Shown here piece by piece: positions 9,592-17,707 of a DNA stretch of 64,000 bases. The position numbers and the translations under genes were made by a program. Positions within the stretch are counted from its first letter, which is position 1. Each line of letters starts with the position of its first letter. This DNA comes from Moorena sp. SIO3I8 (GTDB lineage Bacteria; Cyanobacteriota; Cyanobacteriia; Cyanobacteriales; Coleofasciculaceae): positions 19,207 through 83,206 of the forward strand of contig NZ_JAAHHW010000024.1 in assembly GCF_010692325.1 (NCBI RefSeq). The letters run 5' to 3'. The notes under the pieces are model-generated. The model ran no database searches. It had not been told where the DNA came from and was given only the letters and a program-made list of their open reading frames with translations.

Positions 9592-9747
9592 GGCTACAAT
9601 GGGTGCATCTCATATTTGAAAATATTACGTAGGGTGCGTTAGGGGCGGCTCGCCGTCATTTTCCAGCTCGTAGCCAGCTTTGGGAAAGTCCGCCCCGTAA
9701 CGCACCACCGAATCAAACAGCAAAAATGAGATGCACCCGGCTACAAT
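9592..9747. mobile_element. Small non-autonomous inserted element (MITE-like) with 9-bp target duplication
   Basis: Perfect 13-bp terminal inverted repeats, GGGTGCATCTCAT at 9601-9613 and ATGAGATGCACCC at 9726-9738, enclose a 138-bp element without coding capacity. It is flanked on both sides by the 9-bp direct repeat GGCTACAAT (9592-9600 and 9739-9747). The interior carries a second, imperfect palindrome (GTAGGGTGCGTTA..TAACGCACCACC). It landed about 17 bases upstream of the Uma2 start codon. Confidence 0.88.
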
Positions 9748-9769
9748 AAATAGGTGGTACTTATTAGTC

Positions 9770-9905
9770 TATAGCAATTAGACGATTTGTCAGGTAAAAA
9801 CTTTGTTTTTTTAGGGAGCAGGGAGCAGGGAGCAGGGAGCAGGGAAGATGCAAGAGGCAATAGGGAAAAAATAATGTATACATCATAGCTATAAAAAACG
9901 CTATA
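9770..9905. repeat. Palindromic dispersed element, family A copy 3, GGGAGCA core
   Basis: The left end is TATAGCAATTA and the right end is ATCATAGCTATAAAAAACGCTATA, with about five GGGAGCA heptamers at 9813-9845 between them. It has the same layout as the copies at 4811, 8716 and 45090 but a different heptamer variant. Confidence 0.68.
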
Positions 9906-10032
9906 TTCACGTAATATCTGAACAAATTTTCAAAATTATCAATCTCTGATCGCAACCATTCAGATAATAAATTATCACAGCGTTTTTCATAACTATCAGG
10001 TGCCCCTGTTTCCTTTGCTATAGCTGAATGCT

Positions 10033-10066
10033 GAATGCTGATAATTTAGCATTCGCTTTTTTTTTT
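10033..10066 (+). terminator. Hairpin plus T run ahead of a small ORF
   Basis: GAATGCT (10033-10039) pairs with AGCATTC (10048-10054) and is followed by GC and ten T residues. On the plus strand it looks like an intrinsic terminator, but no plus-strand gene lies immediately upstream. It could instead be a leader element of the small gene at 10168. Confidence 0.5.
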
Positions 10067-10167
10067 ATCCTAAAATTACCCCCGGAAAAAAAATTTATAA
10101 AAACCCTTGAAAATTATAAATATAATCATTACAATAATCATTGTACCCGAAATTTAGTTTTTTACTC

Positions 10168-10377
10168 ATGTCTACAGACTTTATTCCGAATCACGACAAT
10201 AATCCTAAGAAACAACGTATTAAGTCCATTAAGGGCTCTCCTGAAGCAGTTACCAAGACTATTTACGGTCTTTCTGCACTGGGGTATGGGTCGGTTTCCG
10301 ACTGGAGCCCTTTGCAAGCAACCGGCATTCCGGGGCAAGTAATTAGTTTTGCAACCAAGTATCAAACTTGGCGTTAA
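10168..10377 (+). CDS. Small basic protein of unknown function, 69 residues
   Basis: ATG 10168 gives a 69-residue frame beginning MSTDFIPN. It has a lysine-rich middle (KKQRIKSIKGSPEAVTK) and a glycine-rich, aromatic end (YGLSALGYG, then KYQTWR). I do not recognise the family. It is more believable than the longer overlapping frames because it lies in its own island between a hairpin with T run upstream and a strong terminator about 100 bases downstream. No signal peptide or membrane helix is visible. Confidence 0.5.
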   Translation: MSTDFIPNHDNNPKKQRIKSIKGSPEAVTKTIYGLSALGYGSVSDWSPLQATGIPGQVISFATKYQTWR

Positions 10378-10483
10378 TAGGTTAAATTTATGGGGGGGTT
10401 TCCCCCCTGGTATGGTCCGGTAGGATCACATCCGGATTGATTCGGAAACTGATAGACATGACATAACGTTTACAGCATTGATA

Positions 10484-10519
10484 TAGCCGTGGATAGTATT
10501 TCTACGGCTATTTTTTTTT
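10484..10519 (+). terminator. Rho-independent terminator
   Basis: TAGCCGT (10484-10490) and ACGGCTA (10504-10510) form a 7-bp stem followed directly by nine T residues. It probably ends transcription of the 69-residue gene. A GGGGGG-TTT-CCCCCC hairpin at about 10392-10407 lies between. Confidence 0.8.
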
Positions 10520-10524
10520 GTAAG

Positions 10525-10690
10525 CTATCAGCTATCAGCTATCAGCTATCAGCTATCAGCTAATGCGCTACGCGAACAGCTATCGGCTTACAGCAAATTT
10601 TGCCCCCCTAGCCCCCCAAATTTGGGGGGAAATTGAGTTAAAGTCCCCCGCCCCCCTAACCCCCCAATTTTGGGGGGAATTAGCGGATGC
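10525..10690. repeat. CTATCAG heptamers and C-rich palindromes
   Basis: Five copies of the heptamer AGCTATC at 10525-10562 are followed by a CGCTACGCG palindromic piece. Then come two C-rich repeats of the form CCCCCCAA..TTGGGGGG near 10612 and 10660. The same C-rich unit recurs at about 14853-14935. No gene is supported between 10378 and 10859. Confidence 0.7.
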
Positions 10691-10859
10691 TTCGCTTTTT
10701 GATAGTCGGGGATTTAGGGGGCTTGCAGCTAAAGGTAGTGAGGTCAATTCATCTTAAAACGGCTGTATGATTGGGGCTACACCTATGGTGTGCAGTGCCT
10801 AGTAACGGGTTTTGTCAGCTGATCTGTATCAAGCACTGCCCACCCTACATCAACTAAAA

Positions 10860-11132
10860 TCAATTAAATTGATCGTAATGACCACCTATTGCAAAACTAT
10901 AAACATAGTTATCATCAAATTTGTAAATAAGGCGATCTTTTTGAGAAATTATTCTTGACCATAACCCCGATAAATTATGTTTTAACGGTTCAGGTTTTCC
11001 CATTCCTTTAGCGGGATCGTATCTCAGCATTTCTTTGATGATTTTACAAAGGGTTTGATGGAGTTTTTTGTCTTTTTTACGAAGTTCTTCGTAAATCTCC
11101 CAAGTTTTGCCCTCAAATACTAAGTATCTCAT
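10860..11132 (-). CDS. Txe/YoeB family toxin (mRNA interferase)
   Basis: A 90-residue RelE-superfamily protein with the YoeB layout: KIIKEMLRYDP, then GLWSRII, DRLIYKF and C-terminal GGHYDQF. His85-Tyr86 match the conserved C-terminal catalytic His-Tyr, and the arginine in WSRII matches the phosphate-binding residue. Such toxins cut mRNA in the ribosomal A site. The start overlaps the antitoxin gene by 20 bases, the normal order for yefM-yoeB. The pair should be self-repressed by the antitoxin. Confidence 0.88.
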   Translation of the reverse strand: MRYLVFEGKTWEIYEELRKKDKKLHQTLCKIIKEMLRYDPAKGMGKPEPLKHNLSGLWSRIISQKDRLIYKFDDNYVYSFAIGGHYDQFN

Positions 11133-11385
11133 CTAGTTCTTCCTGATTGGGAGAGTAGCCTTTATTTTGGGTATGGGTAGCTTGAGAACGGTTAATCTGT
11201 TCCATTAAATGGCTATTTTGTAATACATACAATGTTTCTTGTTGTTGTTCCCAATCTTCGGCACTAATAATAATAAAGTCTCCCTGATTGGGATCGGTGA
11301 TTTTGAGGGGAGTATGTTGATTAATGACTTGTTTAATAAAGTCTTGAATGTTAGTCTTAAATTGCTTGATAGGAATAGAGTTCAC
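11113..11385 (-). CDS. Phd/YefM family antitoxin
   Basis: A 90-residue protein with an N-terminal Phd/YefM fold: MNSIPIKQFKTNIQDFIKQV then PLKITDPNQGDFIIISAEDWEQQQETL. Its C-terminal half is polar and flexible and should wrap the toxin. It overlaps the downstream toxin gene by 20 bases, so the two are probably translationally coupled. It should also bind the operon promoter. Confidence 0.87.
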   Translation of the reverse strand: MNSIPIKQFKTNIQDFIKQVINQHTPLKITDPNQGDFIIISAEDWEQQQETLYVLQNSHLMEQINRSQATHTQNKGYSPNQEELDEILSI

Positions 11386-11776
11386 GGTTTTTTCCTCATT
11401 TATACTTAAGTATAGCAGGTTAATATTTCCTTGAGTTGCTTGTAAGCATTCATCTCAAGTCCGGTTGAATACCGATAAGAAAAGTGTATCGAAGGCAGCT
11501 TTGCTGAAGTAAAAGAATAAGGTTTCAAGGGAATGGTGCGATCGCATTTAGCGGCTCCAAAAGAGCATCGGAACGGTAGAAGTCGGTTTCAGCTATAACA
11601 ACCTATTCCTGGGTTTCTGTCGAAAAACGTCTGTAGGTTAATAAACACAACGAGGCAGTAATTATTAAAAAATATTTCTAGTTTATTGACAAGAACTGCT
11701 TGTTATACTAAACTACTTGAACTAAAGTTACCTATTCCCTAATCCCTGTTCCCTTTCTTATATATAACTATGGCTA
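11386..11776. other. Gene-free leader region with repeat pieces
   Basis: No gene seen. It holds a solo end of the family B repeat (CAAGTCCGGTTGAATACC at about 11456-11473), a palindromic piece around the HIP1 octamer at 11541 with GCGGCTCC..AAGAGCATCG, and a short TTCCCTGTTCCC tract just before the next gene. Confidence 0.5.
11701..11709 (+). promoter_or_regulatory. Possible extended -10 box for the pentapeptide membrane protein
   Basis: TGTTATACT is an extended -10 type sequence 68 bases upstream of the start codon at 11777. A TTGACA occurs 12 bases before the hexamer, too close for a normal -35, so this assignment is tentative. Confidence 0.3.
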
Positions 11777-13945
11777 ATGAAAGCTAATAAAGTTCTGGAA
11801 AAGTATGCAGCAGGAGAAAGGGATTTCCGCAGGGCAAATCTTAGAGGTCAATCGTTTCAGGGGAAAGACCTTTCAGGGGCGGATTTTAGTGAAGCGGATA
11901 TTAGAGGCACAAATTTTAAGAATGCTATTTTAAGGGATACTAGGTTTTGTAAAGCGAAGGCGGGATTACAAAAACGGTGGGTAATTGTTCTTCTGTTGCT
12001 TTCATGGATAACGTCAGGAGTATCAGGATTTACCAGCTTATCTGGTAGGTTTTTAGTAGCGCTTATATTTACCTCTCAAAGCGTGGTAGAGCAAGTCTTC
12101 GCCTGGATAGCTTTGGTTGTAATAATTTTCTTATTTATTGTTACCCTTCGTCAAAGTATGGAAAAAGCTGGAACTTTGGCCATAGGCATTGCCGGAGCCG
12201 GAGCTTTGATTCTAGCCGTTGCTGGAACCGTGTCTGGAGCCGGAACCGGTGCCCGTACAGGAGCTTTAGCCGGCGTTGCCGGGTTTGTAGGCGCAGTCGG
12301 AGCCGGAGCCGGAGCTGGTGCTGCTGCCGTAGTCGTGGGATTTACTCAAGCTCTAGGGGTAGCTGGTGCCGGTGCCGTAGGCGGAGTTTTTGCCTTTGCC
12401 GTTGCCGGAGCTGTAGCCTTTGCCGTTGCCGGAGCTGTAGCCTTTACCTTTTCCGGAGCTTTTGCTGGAGAGTTAGCCGGAGTTATAACTATAGTTCTAG
12501 CCTTACTTGGGACTTACCTGGGCTGGCGTGCTCTAAAGGGGGACCTCAAAGATGCCTGGATTCGTACTATTGCTATTGCTTTTGCCGCCACAGGAGGTAC
12601 TAGTTTTTACAAAGCCGATTTAACTAATGTTGATTTTACTGGAGCTACCCTCAAAAGTACAGATTTAAGAGAAGCTAATCTTACTTATACTTGTTGGCAC
12701 AATACTATTAAGCTTGACCAAGCAAGACTAGGTAATACTATCTTAGCTGATACAGCTGTCAGAGATTTATTGGTTAGTGGTAACGGTTACAATAAGTCTT
12801 ATGTTAAGGCAAATCTTAGGGGGGCAAATTTAACAGGAGCTAATCTAAATAAAGCTAATCTAAAACTTGCTGATATTAGCGAAGCCACTTTAGAGGATGC
12901 TAATTTAGAATGGGCTAATTTAACGGAAGCTCAAGCAGTTGGTACTGATTTTACTAATGCTTATTTTACCGGAGCTTGTTTAGAAGCGTGGAATATTGAT
13001 TCAACAACTAGGTTTACTGATGTTGATTGTCAGTATGTGTTTTTACTAGAGAATCCCAATGCTATGGGAAGTCGAGAGCGCCGCCCCCATGACTCTAATC
13101 GTGTTTTTGAACCAGGGGATTTTGAAAAGCTTTATCAGCAGGTTATGAATACGGTGCAGATTCTTCTGCGTAATGGGGTTAATCCAGAAGCATTTCGTCA
13201 CGCCTTTCAAGAGTTAATAGCGGAAAATCCTGAAATTACTGGTGATTCGATTCAAGCAATTGAGAAGAAGGGAAATGATATTTTACTGACGTTGGAAGTT
13301 CCAGAATCAACAGATAAGGGGAAAGTTGAAATAGAATTTTTTGCAGTTTATGAAGCTAGACTGGAAGCAGCGAAACAAACGGCTCTGCTAGAAGCGGAAA
13401 GAAGTCATCTCAAGGATGTTAAGGAAATTGTTAGGGCTGCTTTCACTAGTAATCAGTTATCGAATCCTACAATAAATATTACAAATACAGTTCAAACGGA
13501 TAATGATATTTCAGATAATTCACAGAGTTTTGATATAGATAAAATTCAAGCTAATAATCCTAAGGTTAATACTATGTCTAACATTCAAGGTAATCAATTC
13601 AATGACTCTAATCTTGTCAATGATTCTAATTTTGGTGGTATTGCTGGAAGAGATTACACAGGGAAGGTTATACATCACCCTGCTTCTGACAAAAACCTAC
13701 CAGAAGCAGCAGCTGAAATTCAGCAACTTCTAAACCAACTATCCCACACTAATTCCACTAGTACTGAGATTGAGAAGTTAACAGTTGTAGCAAGGGCTGC
13801 TGAAGAAATCAAGAATAACCCAACTCTAAAAGCTAAGGTGGTCAATGCTCTGAAAGCTGGAGGAGTAGAAGCGTTTAAAGAAGCGATAGACCATCCTTTA
13901 GTTAACATTTTAATGGCTACCATTGAAGGATGGACAGAAGTTTAG
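11777..13945 (+). CDS. Pentapeptide-repeat protein with Gly/Ala-rich membrane segment and C-terminal helical domain
   Basis: A 722-residue composite. Residues 15-60 are pentapeptide repeats (A(D/N)LxG type). About 68-260 is membrane: two or three ordinary helices, then a long glycine-alanine-rich hydrophobic region with local DNA tandem duplication near 12390-12450. About 275-415 is a second pentapeptide block. About 450-555 is a charged helical region. Residues 605-640 carry a polar NDSN-rich stretch and GIAGRDYTGK, and the end (650-722) is a helical domain with ALKAGGVEAFKEAIDHP. That end resembles modules linked to NACHT, caspase-like and pentapeptide proteins in cyanobacteria. I infer a membrane-anchored scaffold or sensor; no enzyme motif is visible. 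Confidence 0.8.
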   Translation: MKANKVLEKYAAGERDFRRANLRGQSFQGKDLSGADFSEADIRGTNFKNAILRDTRFCKAKAGLQKRWVIVLLLLSWITSGVSGFTSLSGRFLVALIFTSQSVVEQVFAWIALVVIIFLFIVTLRQSMEKAGTLAIGIAGAGALILAVAGTVSGAGTGARTGALAGVAGFVGAVGAGAGAGAAAVVVGFTQALGVAGAGAVGGVFAFAVAGAVAFAVAGAVAFTFSGAFAGELAGVITIVLALLGTYLGWRALKGDLKDAWIRTIAIAFAATGGTSFYKADLTNVDFTGATLKSTDLREANLTYTCWHNTIKLDQARLGNTILADTAVRDLLVSGNGYNKSYVKANLRGANLTGANLNKANLKLADISEATLEDANLEWANLTEAQAVGTDFTNAYFTGACLEAWNIDSTTRFTDVDCQYVFLLENPNAMGSRERRPHDSNRVFEPGDFEKLYQQVMNTVQILLRNGVNPEAFRHAFQELIAENPEITGDSIQAIEKKGNDILLTLEVPESTDKGKVEIEFFAVYEARLEAAKQTALLEAERSHLKDVKEIVRAAFTSNQLSNPTINITNTVQTDNDISDNSQSFDIDKIQANNPKVNTMSNIQGNQFNDSNLVNDSNFGGIAGRDYTGKVIHHPASDKNLPEAAAEIQQLLNQLSHTNSTSTEIEKLTVVARAAEEIKNNPTLKAKVVNALKAGGVEAFKEAIDHPLVNILMATIEGWTEV

Positions 13946-13968
13946 GGGTAAGTAATCAGCTATCAGTG

Positions 13969-14060
13969 GCGTAGGGTGTGTTAGGGACGGGCTCCCCTTG
14001 ATTTTCCCCCTGTTAAAATCCGTTGAGACAGCCCGGCCCGTAACGCACCACCGGGTCAAA
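13969..14060. repeat. Imperfect palindrome with GTAGGGTGTGTTA and TAACGCACCACCG ends
   Basis: The ends GCGTAGGGTGTGTTAGGG and CCCGTAACGCACCACCGGG are roughly inverse. The same repeat occurs inside the element at 9601-9738, reversed at 15594-15680, and duplicated at 41944-42094. Confidence 0.7.
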
Positions 14061-14082
14061 CTAGAGATCATTCCCCCTTGCC

Positions 14083-14694
14083 TCAGCGCAGCCCTATAAA
14101 TAATTTGTCTGTCGATAACTTAAGATTCGGAAAAATAGAAGATTTGACACAATCCCCTCTACGAAACATAACTTTCTGATATTGATCATCTACCATACAG
14201 CAGACCGTTACCGTGGGTTGTTTAGGGCTACCAATAAAGTATTTTCCACCAATACCGAGATAATCCACAATCCAGTATTCTGGAATTCCCAAAGCTTCAT
14301 AATCTTCATACTTACGAGCATAATCATGCTGCCAGTTTGTACTAACGACTTCAACCACAAGTTTTACAGTAGTACCCAGAGTTATCACTGGTTCCCTTGC
14401 CCAAAGTGGTTCGTTGATTAGTTCTCCTTCATCAAGCACAACCAGATCTGGTCTGAAAGCGTTGAAGGTTTCCAAGGGCTGAATTAAGCAACGGTGTGGA
14501 ATAAAATAAGGTACATCTAAACGATCTATTTCTACATTAAGCTTTCGGCTAATCAACGCCACGACTTGCTCGTGGGAGCCAGTTGGTTCTATCTCAATTA
14601 GCTCTCCATCAATCAGTTCGTAACGTTCATCGTCTCCATACTGAGCAATAAATTCTTCTGGACTGATACCGGTTTTGGTTGCTGATAGAATCAT
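14083..14694 (-). CDS. Uma2 family (DUF820) protein
   Basis: A 203-residue Uma2 protein: YELIDGELIEIEPTGSHEQV at the N-terminus, FRPDLVVLDEGE in the middle, VKLVVEVVSTNW then DYARKYEDYEALGIPEYWIVD. This is the standard family layout with the acidic and Glu-x-Val core of a restriction-endonuclease-like fold. It shares family but not close sequence with the Uma2 gene ending at 8831. Function is unknown. A GGGAACA heptamer tract starts two bases before its start codon. Confidence 0.82.
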   Translation of the reverse strand: MILSATKTGISPEEFIAQYGDDERYELIDGELIEIEPTGSHEQVVALISRKLNVEIDRLDVPYFIPHRCLIQPLETFNAFRPDLVVLDEGELINEPLWAREPVITLGTTVKLVVEVVSTNWQHDYARKYEDYEALGIPEYWIVDYLGIGGKYFIGSPKQPTVTVCCMVDDQYQKVMFRRGDCVKSSIFPNLKLSTDKLFIGLR

Positions 14695-15097
14695 AGGGAA
14701 CAGGGAACAGGGAACAGGGAACAGGGAACAGGGAAGAGATAAGAGGCAATAGTGCTTAGCCTATTGTAGGGTGTGCTCAAAGTAATCAATATCTGCTGCT
14801 TCAACCGATTGATTATAAGAGGTTGTCTGAGAAGTCTCATTTGCTACATATAAGCCCCCTAAATCCCCCAATTTTGGGGGACTTTTACCAGCAAATAGAT
14901 TCTTGTTACCCCCAGAATTGGGGGGCTAGGGTGGCAAAATTCAGTATCAAAAAACTTTTCAGATATCCTCTAAGGAAGGCACCACCCAAACCCCTTTATT
15001 TTTAAACTTGTTACCCTAATATTTTATCTTTTATTGTGAGTTACAATAACTTTATCGGACTTATAATCCGAACGCCCGTAGGTTAAGAGAGTCAAAA
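14695..15097. other. Gene-free stretch with GGGAACA tract and C-rich palindromes
   Basis: GGGAACA heptamers occupy 14696-14735. C-rich repeats with CCCCCAATTTTGGGGG and CCCCCAGAATTGGGGG occur at about 14853-14935. No coding frame is convincing. Confidence 0.65.
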
Positions 15098-15100
15098 ATG

Positions 15101-15313
15101 ATGCCAACAAGTCACTTAAATCAAATTTTAGAAATGATTGACGCTCTTTCTTTAGAGGAACAAAACGATTTAATTAATCTTATTAGGCATAGACAAATTT
15201 AACAAAGAAGAGAATAAATTGCTGTTAATATTACTAAAGCTCACCAAGACTATCAACAAGGTAAGGTTTTTCGGGGTACAGTTGATGATGTGATCGCTGA
15301 ATTAAACGATTGA
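15101..15313 (+). pseudogene. Broken small protein gene with two in-frame TAA codons
   Basis: One frame from ATG 15101 to TGA 15311-15313 would give about 70 residues: helical start (LNQILEMIDALSLEEQNDL), basic middle (IRHRQI, QRRE), then ITKAHQDYQQGKVFRGTVDD and IAELND. It is interrupted by TAA at 15200 and TAA at 15215, with no frameshift. The pattern resembles small cyanobacterial proteins found beside toxin genes, with a RxxQIEERR-like middle. I read it as a decayed antitoxin-like gene. Confidence 0.6.
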
Positions 15314-15369
15314 TTCAGGAATAGCGGCAACTAAAATAGAGATAAACAAAGCAACTTGTAGACACCCTC

Positions 15370-15582
15370 ATGAATTCAAAAACTAGCTTGATCGCTCGCA
15401 TTACTCAAACCCCTGGTCAGTGTGGTGGTCGTCCCTGCATTCGAGGGATGCGAATTCGAGTTACCGATATTTTAGAAATGTTGGCTGAAAATGTTAGTGT
15501 TACTGAAATTTTAGAAGATTTCCCTGATTTGGAACTGGCAGATATTCAAGGTTGTTTGCTTTTTGCTGCACGACGCAATTAG
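15370..15582 (+). CDS. DUF433 family antitoxin-like protein, apparently without its partner
   Basis: A 70-residue DUF433 protein: RITQTPGQCGGRPCIRGMRI, VTDILEMLAENVS, EILEDFPDLELADIQ. DUF433 proteins are winged-helix antitoxins normally followed at once by a DUF5615 PIN-like toxin. Here the stop codon is followed instead by a repeat element (15594-15680), and no toxin frame is visible before the convergent Hsp70 gene. It looks like an orphan left after toxin loss. Confidence 0.8.
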   Translation: MNSKTSLIARITQTPGQCGGRPCIRGMRIRVTDILEMLAENVSVTEILEDFPDLELADIQGCLLFAARRN

Positions 15583-15593
15583 GAGCGAGCCCT

Positions 15594-15727
15594 TGGGTGG
15601 TGCGTTACGGAGCGGGCTGTTGTAACAGTCGCTACGAAGTTTAACATGAGGGCAAGCCCGCTCCTAACACACCCTACGCACGACGCACCCTACGCACTAT
15701 TCCCTGTTCCCTGTTCCCTTTTCCCTA
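15594..15727. repeat. Reversed GTGCGTTA palindrome plus TTCCCTG tract
   Basis: 15594-15680 is an inverted-orientation relative of the repeat at 13969 (GGTGGTGCGTTACGG..CTAACACACCCTACG). It is followed by CACGACGCACCCTACG and a TTCCCTG heptamer tract to 15727. Confidence 0.65.
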
Positions 15728-15771
15728 TTAACTACTATTTATAAGTATTCAAGCAAACATGATCTGACCAA

Positions 15772-17403
15772 TTAACTTAATTGAGCTACTACCTGATTTG
15801 CCAATAAGGTTTCATTAGTGAGTAAATCATCAACAGTAACTCTCAAGTAACGTTCAGCATCAACTTGAAACTGGAGTTTAATGCGATCGCTTCCGGGATT
15901 GCCCAGGGGTGTTAAGTTAGCCACACTTCTTGCCCCATCCCTGTCATTGAGGGGTTGCACAGCAGTTTGACCCTGGCCTAACTGACGAGTAATCAAGCGA
16001 TCGCCTTCAAAATAAATCTCTGTGCCACCAGTTTGGGAGCCTAACTCTCCTAAAATTAGCTCTATACTCGGTTGATTCTCTACCGAAGCTCCTAAGAATA
16101 GTTCTACAGGCTCACTCATCGGGTAAGGCTGTCCTTCTCTAATGATAGAGTGCCAGTTGTGACGCTTTAACCGTCTATCCCAATAGCGAATTCCGTAGCT
16201 ATGGTAGAGGAAATCTTGGACTTCGATACCTTGGCTGAGCTGAAGTGCGCCAGTTGCGATCGCTTCAAAGGGTTTTTGGCAACGAACCTTGCTTGAGTCG
16301 AAATACTGGTTTACCCATGCCTGAACTGCTGGGATCTTCACCGTGCCACCCACTAACAAGACACCATCTATATCTGGCACTTCTATACCGCTGCGTCTTG
16401 CTTGTTGCAGCACTTCTGTCATCCTATCATCAAGGCTATCAAAAAACTGGTGTTCTTTGAGGATAGTTTCAAAAGTATCGCGGTCTAGTTTTAGTTCGTA
16501 ACTCTCGAAGGTTTCATCATTAAAATAGACTTCTGTAGCTTCAGACTGCTCAGATAGTTGAATTTTCAGGCGTTCTGCGAGTCGAGTAGTCAAAGGCGAT
16601 CGCATTAACCCTTGAGTTTCCACAAAATAATCCACCAGCCAGTTATCAATATCTGTCCCACCCAAGTTTTGTCCCACTTTCGCCAGCACACGGGCAATCT
16701 TCACCTTCTGGCTAGACTCTTCACCAAAGGACTTTTGCCCCCACTTAAGAATAAACCCGAGAGGTTTTTTATTCCCTTGAGCCTCCTGATTCAGCTGCAC
16801 CAGAGATAAATCCAGGGTGCCACCACCAAAGTCTATAACTAACAGAGTATCCCCTTCGGCAATACCATAGCCCAAGGCAGCCGCTGTCGGTTCATCCAAC
16901 ATCCTCACCTGTTCCACTGGCAACGATTGACAGATGCCACTAAGCCAATGGCGGTAAGCTTCAAAGCTATCCACAGGCACAGTCAGAATCACCGATTCAA
17001 TGGCAGAATCCCCCGCCTCTGACTGGAGGGCTGATAGCTGTTCAATAATTTGGTTGAGGAACCATTCCCCAACTTGTTCAAAGGTGATCCCGATGCCATC
17101 CAGTTCTGGCAGAAATCCCTGAACCTCAGCACCAATCCCCCGTTTGAAGCTGCGGAAGAATCGAGGGTCACTGGTGAGATCCAATCCGCGATCGCGTACT
17201 GCCTGTCCAACAATCACCTTACCCTGAGCAGCATCTTCCACATACACCAAACTGGGAATTAAGGGAGGATTTTGACTAAGTTGCAGAGCAAGTCCTGGTA
17301 ACGTGATCGTTTCTGGCGTTTCCGTGACAGGGTTCCAGCGAGTGATTACCGTATTGCTCGTGCCAAAGTCAATAGCGTAGGACGTAGTACTGGTGCTAGG
17401 CAT
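15772..17403 (-). CDS. Hsp70 family protein (short DnaK-like chaperone/ATPase)
   Basis: A 543-residue protein with the Hsp70 ATPase signatures: IDFGTSNT at residues 11-18, LDEPTAAALGYG and VIDFGGGTLDLSLV in the middle, and VLLVGGTVKIPAV. About 400 residues are nucleotide-binding domain. The remainder is a short beta-rich substrate region without the helical lid of DnaK. It is not the housekeeping dnaK. Related proteins are widespread in cyanobacteria and their clients are unknown. Confidence 0.88.
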   Translation of the reverse strand: MPSTSTTSYAIDFGTSNTVITRWNPVTETPETITLPGLALQLSQNPPLIPSLVYVEDAAQGKVIVGQAVRDRGLDLTSDPRFFRSFKRGIGAEVQGFLPELDGIGITFEQVGEWFLNQIIEQLSALQSEAGDSAIESVILTVPVDSFEAYRHWLSGICQSLPVEQVRMLDEPTAAALGYGIAEGDTLLVIDFGGGTLDLSLVQLNQEAQGNKKPLGFILKWGQKSFGEESSQKVKIARVLAKVGQNLGGTDIDNWLVDYFVETQGLMRSPLTTRLAERLKIQLSEQSEATEVYFNDETFESYELKLDRDTFETILKEHQFFDSLDDRMTEVLQQARRSGIEVPDIDGVLLVGGTVKIPAVQAWVNQYFDSSKVRCQKPFEAIATGALQLSQGIEVQDFLYHSYGIRYWDRRLKRHNWHSIIREGQPYPMSEPVELFLGASVENQPSIELILGELGSQTGGTEIYFEGDRLITRQLGQGQTAVQPLNDRDGARSVANLTPLGNPGSDRIKLQFQVDAERYLRVTVDDLLTNETLLANQVVAQLS

Positions 17404-17707
17404 TAATGTTTATTGAACTGATCTTATTAATATTATTTATTAATAAATATCAGTTTATGGCCGAACTACTCAATAGACTTCTTGCAGAAGTAGGGAACAG
17501 GGAACAGGGAACAGGGAACAGTGGACAAGAATTGACATAAACACTATCATAAAAATACTTTTGCAAGAGGTCTAATAACCGGAGCTGTACCCAGGAAGAC
17601 GCTTTAGCAATCCCTATCGGAATTGTCATAATTTTTAATCCCATATTCCCGATTCCCGATTCCCGATTCCCGATTCCCGATTCCCTGTTCCCTATTCCCT
17701 GTTCCCT
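17404..17707. repeat. Gene-free stretch dominated by heptamer tracts
   Basis: GGGAACA heptamers at 17492-17521 and a long TTCCCGA/TTCCCTG heptamer run at about 17644-17707 flank about 120 bases without any recognisable gene. The second tract runs up to the stop codon of the DUF2079 gene. Confidence 0.75.
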
